In this document: piece after piece, positions 59,101-64,000 of the stretch
How the letters are laid out: every line of letters begins with the position of its first letter
Numbering within the stretch: position 1 is the stretch's first letter
From: Pseudomonas alcaliphila JAB1
GTDB lineage: Bacteria > Pseudomonadota > Gammaproteobacteria > Pseudomonadales > Pseudomonadaceae
Length of the DNA: 64,000 nucleotides
Reading direction: 5' to 3'
NCBI RefSeq assembly: GCF_001941865.1
Contig: NZ_CP016162.1
Coordinates: 186,001 to 250,000 of the forward strand
Position numbers and translations under genes: made by a program
Notes under the pieces: generated by a model
What the model was told of the DNA's origin: nothing
Seen by the model: the letters and a program-made list of their open reading frames with translations, nothing else
The model's database searches: none

Positions 59101-59448
59101 ATGTCGATTCAGCGCCTGCATGTGGCCAAACGCTACAGCGAAGTGGTGATCCACAACGGCACGATTTACCTCGCCGGCCAGTTGGCCGATGACTTCGGCG
59201 GTGACATCCGCGAGCAGACCCGGCAGACCCTGGCCAACATCGACAAGATGCTGGCCGAGGGTGGCAGCGACAAGAGCAAGATCCTCTCGCTGACCATCTT
59301 CCTCAAGGACATGGCCGACTACGACGGCCTCAACGCCGAGTACGACGCCTGGGTCGCCGACGGCCATGCGCCGGCCCGCGCCTGCGTCGAGGCGAAGATG
59401 TACAAGCCCGAAGTGCTGGTGGAAATGTGTGTGGTGGCTGCCGTCTGA
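59101..59448 (+). CDS. RidA-family enamine/imine deaminase
   Basis: A 115-residue RidA (YjgF/YER057c/UK114) protein. It shows NGTIYLAGQLADDFGGDIRE, QTRQTLANIDKMLAEGGSDK, LSLTIFLKDMADYDGLNAEY and the conserved arginine in APARACVEAKMYKPEVLVEM. It hydrolyses reactive enamines/imines such as those released by DadA. AAGGAG precedes the start. It lies 39 bases after dadA and is probably co-transcribed. Confidence 0.93.
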   Translation: MSIQRLHVAKRYSEVVIHNGTIYLAGQLADDFGGDIREQTRQTLANIDKMLAEGGSDKSKILSLTIFLKDMADYDGLNAEYDAWVADGHAPARACVEAKMYKPEVLVEMCVVAAV

Positions 59449-59469
59449 GGCGGCCACAGCTTTTTGTTG

Positions 59470-59539
59470 CCTGCCATCCATGGCGGCAACCCTCCGGGCC
59501 GTCGCAAGCGACGTCAAAAAATTCTCCCGGAATTTTTTT
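59470..59539 (+). repeat. Dispersed CCTGCCATCC element with terminator-like end, copy 2
   Basis: Starts CCTGCCATCC-ATGG, has CGTCGCAAGCGACGTC in the middle and ends AAAAATTC-TCCCG-GAATTTTTTT. The hairpin arms differ from copy 1 (AGC/GCT there, TTC/GAA here) yet stay paired. Confidence 0.6.
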
Positions 59540-59551
59540 GTGTTGGCTTTT

Positions 59552-59580
59552 CACCCGGCTCCCCCGCCGGGTTTTTTTTG
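59552..59580 (+). terminator. Rho-independent terminator between ridA and dadX
   Basis: CCCGGC-TCCCCC-GCCGGG followed by eight T. It is very strong and lies inside what is otherwise read as the dadA-ridA-dadX operon. Confidence 0.9.
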
Positions 59581-59601
59581 AATGACGATTTGCCGGCATG
59601 T

Positions 59602-59657
59602 GGCCCGGATGCAATCCGGGAACCTGCGCCGGCATGGCCCCGGATTGCATCCGGGCT
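59602..59657. repeat. Extragenic palindrome (GCCCGGATGCAATCCGGG family)
   Basis: GGCCCGGATGCAATCCGGG on the left and CCCGGATTGCATCCGGGC on the right form a long stem. It is a sister of the copy at 18506-18572 and adjoins the ridA-dadX terminator. Confidence 0.75.
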
Positions 59658-59702
59658 ACGAAAAAACCGTCGCCTCAGCGAATGATTGAGAGATAAACGA
59701 CC

Positions 59703-60791
59703 ATGCGTCCCGCCCGTGCCCTGATCGACCTCGACGCTCTGCGTCACAACTACCGCCTGGCCCGCGAACTGAGTGGCGCCCGAGCTCTGGCCGTGGTCAA
59801 GGCCGATGCTTACGGACATGGCTCGGTGCGTTGCGCGCAGGCACTCGAAGCCGAGGCCGACGGCTTTGCCGTGGCCTGCATCGAAGAGGCGCTGGTACTG
59901 CGCGAAGCGGGCATTCGCGCGCCGATCCTGCTGCTCGAAGGCTTCTTCGAGGCTGATGAGCTGGTGCTGATCGACCGGCATGACCTGTGGTGCGTGATTC
60001 ATGCGCAGTGGCAGATCGAGGCCATCGAGCAGGCTCAGCTGAGCAAGCCGCTGACCGTGTGGCTCAAACTCGACAGCGGCATGCACCGTGTCGGCCTGCA
60101 TCCGGCCGAGTACCAGGTCGCCTATCGGCGCCTGCTGGCCAGCGGCAAGGTCAGCAAGATCGTGCTGATGAGCCACTTCGCCCGCGCCGACGAGCCCGAG
60201 TGTGAGCGCACGAGCGAACAGCTGGCAGTGTTCCAGCAGGCGCGCGAAGGGCTCAGCGCTGAGGTCAGCCTGCGCAATTCGCCTGCCGTGCTCGGCTGGC
60301 CACAGCTATTTGAAAAGACGGGGGCGAGCGACTGGGTGCGGCCCGGCATCATGCTGTACGGCGCCACGCCGTTCGAGCAGGCTCAGCAGCAGGCCGCGCG
60401 CCTGCAGCCGGTAATGACGCTGGAGTCGAAGGTCATCAGCGTGCGTGAGCTGCCGGCCGGCGAGCCGGTGGGGTATGGCGCGCGCTTCATCGCCGAGCGG
60501 CCGACCCGCGTCGGCGTGGTCGCCATGGGCTATGCCGACGGCTATCCGCGTCATGCACCGACCGGCACGCCGGTGATGGTGGACGGCCAGCCGGCCCGGC
60601 TGATCGGCCGCGTGTCGATGGACATGCTGACCGTGGACCTGACCGATCTGCCGCAGGCTGGCCTCGGCAGCCGTGTCGAACTATGGGGCAAGCAGGTGCT
60701 GGCCAGCGATGTGGCCATGGCTGCAGGCAGCATTCCCTATCAGATTTTCTGCAACCTGCGGCGGGTGCCGCTGCTCTATCTCGGGGGTTGA
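59703..60791 (+). CDS. dadX: Catabolic alanine racemase
   Basis: A 362-residue PLP racemase. K33 lies in [20 protein letters not shown], the catalytic Tyr in [20 protein letters not shown], and the end [16 protein letters not shown] is typical. It makes D-alanine for DadA from L-alanine. It is somewhat longer than the 356-357 of model DadX proteins. A terminator and an extragenic palindrome stand before it, so it probably has its own promoter or reduced read-through. Confidence 0.94.
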   Translation: MRPARALIDLDALRHNYRLARELSGARALAVVKADAYGHGSVRCAQALEAEADGFAVACIEEALVLREAGIRAPILLLEGFFEADELVLIDRHDLWCVIHAQWQIEAIEQAQLSKPLTVWLKLDSGMHRVGLHPAEYQVAYRRLLASGKVSKIVLMSHFARADEPECERTSEQLAVFQQAREGLSAEVSLRNSPAVLGWPQLFEKTGASDWVRPGIMLYGATPFEQAQQQAARLQPVMTLESKVISVRELPAGEPVGYGARFIAERPTRVGVVAMGYADGYPRHAPTGTPVMVDGQPARLIGRVSMDMLTVDLTDLPQAGLGSRVELWGKQVLASDVAMAAGSIPYQIFCNLRRVPLLYLGG

Positions 60792-60894
60792 GCTCGCCGT
60801 GTAGGCGAAGGGTGAACGCAAGTGTTGTAAATTCCGAACGCTATGCCATGATACGGACACTTTTCCGTCTCTTATCCCAAGGGGGATTCCAGCA

Positions 60895-61443
60895 TTGGAC
60901 GTCGGCGTTCGACTGCAATCGATTCGTAAGCTCAAAGGCCTATCCCAGCGTGAACTCGCCAAGCGGGCGGGCGTCACCAACAGCACCATTTCCATGATCG
61001 AGAAGAACAGCGTTAGCCCCTCGATCAGTTCGCTGAAAAAGGTGCTCGGCGGCATTCCCATGTCGCTGGTGGAATTCTTCTCGCTCGACATGGAGCAGGA
61101 GAACCAGACCCAGGTGGTCTACCGTGCCGCCGAGCTGACTGATATCTGCAGTGGCGCCATCACCATGAAGCTGATCGGCAAGGCCCATCCGAGTCGCGCC
61201 ATTTCCTTTCTCGACGAGACCTATCCGGCGGGCACCGACACCGGTGACGAGATGTACGCCCACGAAGGCGAAGAGGCTGGCATGCTGGTCGAGGGCAAGC
61301 TGGAGCTGACCGTTGGCAACGAGGTGTTCATCCTCGAGCCAGGCGACAGCTATTATTTCGAAAGCAGCAAGCCGCATCGCTTCCGCAATCCGTTCGATGT
61401 ACCGGCGCGTTTGATCAGTGCCACGACGCCAGCGAACTTCTGA
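60895..61443 (+). CDS. pauR: XRE-cupin polyamine-responsive repressor (PuuR/PauR type)
   Basis: A 182-residue regulator. Residues about 3-60 form an XRE helix-turn-helix (VGVRLQSIRKLKGLSQRELA, AGVTNSTISMIEKNSVSPSI), and residues about 105-178 form a cupin ligand domain (GDEMYAHEGEEAGMLVEGKL, ILEPGDSYYFESSKPHRFRN). The start codon is TTG, preceded by GGGGG; the conserved protein begins here. By place it is the counterpart of P. aeruginosa PA5301 (PauR), the repressor of polyamine catabolism genes. Putrescine-type ligands would relieve repression of puuB- and pauC-type genes nearby. Confidence 0.88.
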   Translation: MDVGVRLQSIRKLKGLSQRELAKRAGVTNSTISMIEKNSVSPSISSLKKVLGGIPMSLVEFFSLDMEQENQTQVVYRAAELTDICSGAITMKLIGKAHPSRAISFLDETYPAGTDTGDEMYAHEGEEAGMLVEGKLELTVGNEVFILEPGDSYYFESSKPHRFRNPFDVPARLISATTPANF

Positions 61444-61556
61444 TCAATAACCCTGCGACAATATGGGTTGTTTCGGCCTGGCCTGCTTGCCGTTATACTG
61501 TCGCCCGCTCGCGAAACCGTGGCCGCGGGCGTGACTAGCCACGAAGAGGGTGTACC

Positions 61557-61979
61557 GTGAATCTGATGAAGAAAATGCTGGCAGTACCGGCTGCCGTATT
61601 GGCCCTGTGGGCAGTGACTGCTCAGGCCACGACCGATGAAGCTATCGCCGAGCGCCTCAAGCCTGTAGGCGAGGTGTGCATCATGGGCGAAGAGTGCAAG
61701 GGCGTCGAAACCGTCGCTGCATCCGCCGGGGGTGGTGCACGCACCACTGACGACATCATCGCCAAGTATTGCAGTGCCTGCCACGCCACCGGTGTGCTGG
61801 ACGCGCCGAAGATCGGCGACACCGCTGCCTGGAAAGAGCGTGCCGACCACCAGGGCGGTCTCGACGGCATCCTGGCCAAGGCCATCTCCGGCATCAACGC
61901 CATGCCGCCGAAAGGCACCTGCGCTGATTGCTCGGATGACGAGCTGCGCGAAGCGATCAAGAAGATGTCCGGTCTGTAA
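61557..61979 (+). CDS. cycB: Cytochrome c5 family protein
   Basis: A 140-residue monoheme cytochrome. The start MNLMKKMLAVPAAVLALWAV ends with VTAQATT, a signal peptide. The heme site is CSACH at about residues 72-76, the distal methionine is in INAMPPKGTC, and CADC forms the typical c5 C-terminal pair. It carries electrons in the periplasm. The frame starts with GTG; the ATG three codons on is nearly as likely. The matching gene in P. aeruginosa, PA5300, also follows the PauR gene. Confidence 0.93.
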   Translation: MNLMKKMLAVPAAVLALWAVTAQATTDEAIAERLKPVGEVCIMGEECKGVETVAASAGGGARTTDDIIAKYCSACHATGVLDAPKIGDTAAWKERADHQGGLDGILAKAISGINAMPPKGTCADCSDDELREAIKKMSGL

Positions 61980-61995
61980 GACCCGTCTCTTCCCT

Positions 61996-62022
61996 GAAAA
62001 ACCGCCCTCCGGGCGGTTTTTT
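61996..62022 (+). terminator. Rho-independent terminator after cycB
   Basis: AAAACCGCCC-TCC-GGGCGGTTTT followed by TT and CG. It lies 17 bases after the stop. Confidence 0.88.
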
Positions 62023-62104
62023 CGTTTCTGGTAGCGGCATGCAACCATGCCGGTGGCTATACAGTCCAAGCTGCATTCGTCATGGATGTCGCGAGGAGCG
62101 TCAG

Positions 62105-64000
62105 ATGCCGCACACCTGTACCCTCGAACAAGCCGTCGACCGCGTACTGAGCGAGATCGTCGGGCCGATTCATCTGGGTTTACCGCTCGGTCTGGGCAAG
62201 CCCAATCGCTGGGTCAACGCGCTGTATGCACGGGTGCGGGAGATGCCCGAGCGGCAACTGACCATCTACACCGCGCTGTGCCTGGCGCGTCCGCGTGCCG
62301 CTCAGGACTTGCAGCGGCGCTTTCTCGAACCTTTCGTCGACCGGGTCTACGGCGATTATCCCGAGCTGGATTTTCTCGCCGATCTGCACAGCGGCAAGCT
62401 GCCGAGCAACGTGCGCGTCGAGCAATTCTTCTTCCAGCCCGGCAGTCTGCTCGAATGCGAGCCGGCGCAGCAGGACTACATCAGCAGCAACTACAGCCAT
62501 GTCGCCCGTGACCTCAATGCCAAGGGCCTGAATCTGGTCGCCCAACTGGTCGCCGTCGACGCCGCGCAGCCCGAGCATTTCAGCCTGAGCTGCAACCCGG
62601 ACGTCACCCTCGATCTGCTGCCACTGCTGGACAAGCGCCGCGAGGCTGGCGAGACCGTGCTCAGCGTCGCCCAGATCCACAGTGATCTGCCCTACATGGC
62701 CGGCGATGCCCAGGTGCCGCGCGATACTTTCGATATCCATATCGGCGAGGACGAGCGCACCACGCTGTTTTCCACACCGAACATGCCGGTGACCCTACAG
62801 GATCATTGCATCGGCCTGTTCGCCAGCACCCTGGTGCGCGATGGCGGCACCCTGCAGATCGGCATTGGTGCGATGGGTGATGCCCTGGCGTCGGCGCTGA
62901 TGGCCAGGCAGGACGACAATGCCCGCTACCGCGCACTGTTACAGGCGCTGCGCGCTGATGAGTGGGCGGGGGTAATCGCCGCCAACGGCGGTGTCGAACC
63001 GCTCGATCATGGCCTCTATGGCTGCAGCGAAATGTTCGTCAACGGCTTGCTGGCATTGGCCGAGGCCGGTCTGCTGCGGCGTCGGGTCTACCCGGATCTA
63101 CGCCTGCAGCGTCTGGCCTGTAGTGGCGCGCTGGATGAAAAGGGCCGGCCACACAGCGTTCAGGCGCTGGTCGACGCGGGGCTGCCGACGAAGTTGCAGC
63201 CAAGCGATCTGGCCTGGCTGCGCGATAGCGGCTTGCTGCGTGGCGAAATCCGGCTGGAGAAGGGCGAGTTACACCTGCCTGACAATAGCCGAGTCGCGGC
63301 TGACCTGAGTGATCCTCAGGCGCAGGCTCACCTGCAGTCCTGCCTCGGCAGCGCACAGGGCGGCGTGGTGCTGCATGGCGGTTTCTTCCTCGGCCCGGAA
63401 AGCTTCTACCGGCGTCTGCGCGAGCTGGATGACAGCGAACGGCAGCGCCTTGCCATGACCGGCATCCGCTATATCAACGAGCTGTACGGTGAAGAGGAAC
63501 TCAAGCGTCTGCAGCGCCGTGATGCACGCTTCATCAATACGGCTTTCACCATGACCCTGCTCGGCGCAGGCGTGGCCGATCAACTGGAGGACGGTCGGGT
63601 GCTTAGCGGCGTAGGCGGGCAATACAATTTCGTCGCCCAGGCCCATGCGCTGGAGGATGCGCGCTCGATCCTGCTGCTGCGCAGCTGGCGCGAGTCAGGC
63701 GGTGAGGTGAATTCGAACATCGTCTGGGACTATGGTCACGCCACCATCCCGCGGCACTTGCGCGATATCGTGGTGACCGAATACGGCATCGCCGATCTAC
63801 GCGGCAAGACCGACGCGCAGGTGATCGAGGCGCTGCTCAAGATCAGCGATTCACGCTTCCAGAACGGGCTGATCGAGCAGGCCCAGCAGGCCGGCAAGCT
63901 GCCGGCGGATTTCCGGCTCGATGAGCGCTTTTGCAACAACCTGCCCGAACGCCTGCAGGCGCTGCGCACTGAGCATTCGTCGCTGTTCGCCGAATATCCG
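62105..64000 (+). CDS. Acetyl-CoA hydrolase/transferase family protein (3' end outside window)
   Basis: The frame is open from ATG to the window edge, 632 codons so far. It shows the CoA-transferase I fold of the AcH family: VGPIHLGLPLGLGKPNRWVN, RDGGTLQIGIGAMGDALASA and a C-terminal half with FNTAFTMTLLGAGVAD-like FINTAFTMTLLGAGVADQL, VLSGVGGQYNFVAQAHALED and DIVVTEYGIADLRGKTD. GAGGAG lies six bases before the ATG. Family members move CoA between carboxylates or hydrolyse acetyl-CoA. It is longer than the usual 430-550, as in a pseudomonad subset with an extended N-terminal half. Substrate is not determined. Confidence 0.9.
   Translation, partial: MPHTCTLEQAVDRVLSEIVGPIHLGLPLGLGKPNRWVNALYARVREMPERQLTIYTALCLARPRAAQDLQRRFLEPFVDRVYGDYPELDFLADLHSGKLPSNVRVEQFFFQPGSLLECEPAQQDYISSNYSHVARDLNAKGLNLVAQLVAVDAAQPEHFSLSCNPDVTLDLLPLLDKRREAGETVLSVAQIHSDLPYMAGDAQVPRDTFDIHIGEDERTTLFSTPNMPVTLQDHCIGLFASTLVRDGGTLQIGIGAMGDALASALMARQDDNARYRALLQALRADEWAGVIAANGGVEPLDHGLYGCSEMFVNGLLALAEAGLLRRRVYPDLRLQRLACSGALDEKGRPHSVQALVDAGLPTKLQPSDLAWLRDSGLLRGEIRLEKGELHLPDNSRVAADLSDPQAQAHLQSCLGSAQGGVVLHGGFFLGPESFYRRLRELDDSERQRLAMTGIRYINELYGEEELKRLQRRDARFINTAFTMTLLGAGVADQLEDGRVLSGVGGQYNFVAQAHALEDARSILLLRSWRESGGEVNSNIVWDYGHATIPRHLRDIVVTEYGIADLRGKTDAQVIEALLKISDSRFQNGLIEQAQQAGKLPADFRLDERFCNNLPERLQALRTEHSSLFAEYP

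Noticed and set aside
1..64000. CRISPR arrays, insertion sequences with transposases, integrases and rRNA genes
   Set aside because: No evenly spaced repeat-spacer array, no transposase or integrase motif and no rRNA sequence was found on either strand.

Overview
The window looks like chromosomal DNA of a Pseudomonas. It is GC-rich, densely coding and rich in pseudomonad extragenic palindromes. It carries glcDEFGB with glcC, a dadR/dadA/ridA/dadX locus, puu/pau polyamine genes, cytochrome c5, an OprD-type porin and many LysR and GntR regulators. No replication, rRNA or plasmid genes are present. From memory, the right-hand part (about 49.3-62.0 kb) follows the P. aeruginosa PA5312-PA5300 neighbourhood. 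The left and middle parts look like accessory catabolic clusters. The species cannot be fixed from the sequence alone.
Layout. (1) 1-8.2 kb: start of a lactate/glycolate permease, then glcB, glcG, glcF, glcE and glcD (all minus), with the divergent repressor gene glcC. Two GlcC/LldR-type palindromes lie between glcD and glcC. (2) 8.2-9.2 kb: a scar with a Mu-type Mor activator gene carrying two amber stops, fused back-to-back to a FlgK C-terminal fragment. (3) 9.4-18.4 kb: an unusual GntR regulator with two winged-helix domains, a UxaA-type sugar-acid dehydratase, a TRAP transporter (Q, M, P), a beta-hydroxyacid dehydrogenase, a FAH-family diketo-acid hydrolase and an FMN alpha-hydroxyacid oxidase. 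Together these read as a complete non-phosphorylating sugar-acid pathway. A matching palindrome, ATTGC-N2-GCAAT, lies before the regulator and in the divergent promoter. (4) 18.7-24 kb: a malate/lactate-type dehydrogenase in an operon with a tripartite tricarboxylate transporter (TctCBA), plus a LysR gene. (5) 24-33 kb: pentonate degradation through alpha-ketoglutarate semialdehyde, with XylX-like and AraD1-type FAH dehydratases, an iron alcohol dehydrogenase, a ketoglutarate-semialdehyde dehydrogenase, a porin and two sister LysR genes. (6) 33-35.3 kb: a secreted or periplasmic alpha/beta hydrolase divergent from a LuxR regulator with degenerate HD-GYP domains.
(7) 35.5-44.2 kb: a type I restriction-modification island, hsdM-hsdS, then an AlbA_2/Schlafen-type ATPase-like gene, then hsdR. 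A 337-bp gap before hsdR is packed with direct and inverted repeats. The island ends at tRNA-Arg(CCG). (8) 44.5-49.2 kb: gabD and gabT, then a TetR gene overlapping an MFS gene that is broken by one in-frame TGA. (9) 49.3-62 kb: polyamine and D-amino-acid catabolism: cupin, pauC/kauB, an MFS transporter, a MocR regulator, a DUF1127 small protein, puuB, a YkgJ-type cysteine protein, dadR, dadA, ridA, dadX, pauR, and cytochrome c5. (10) 62.1 kb to the right edge: a truncated acetyl-CoA hydrolase/transferase gene.
Many of the genes feed central metabolism. Glycolate goes through GlcDEF and GlcB to malate. Pentonates reach 2-oxoglutarate. Putrescine goes through PuuB, PauC, GabT and GabD to succinate. 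D-alanine goes through DadX and DadA to pyruvate. The strongest leads for new biology are the repeat-dense control region and Schlafen-like gene inside the hsd operon, the TRAP-linked sugar-acid operon with its double-GntR regulator, and a dispersed terminator-like element (18.4 and 59.5 kb) whose hairpin shows compensatory change.
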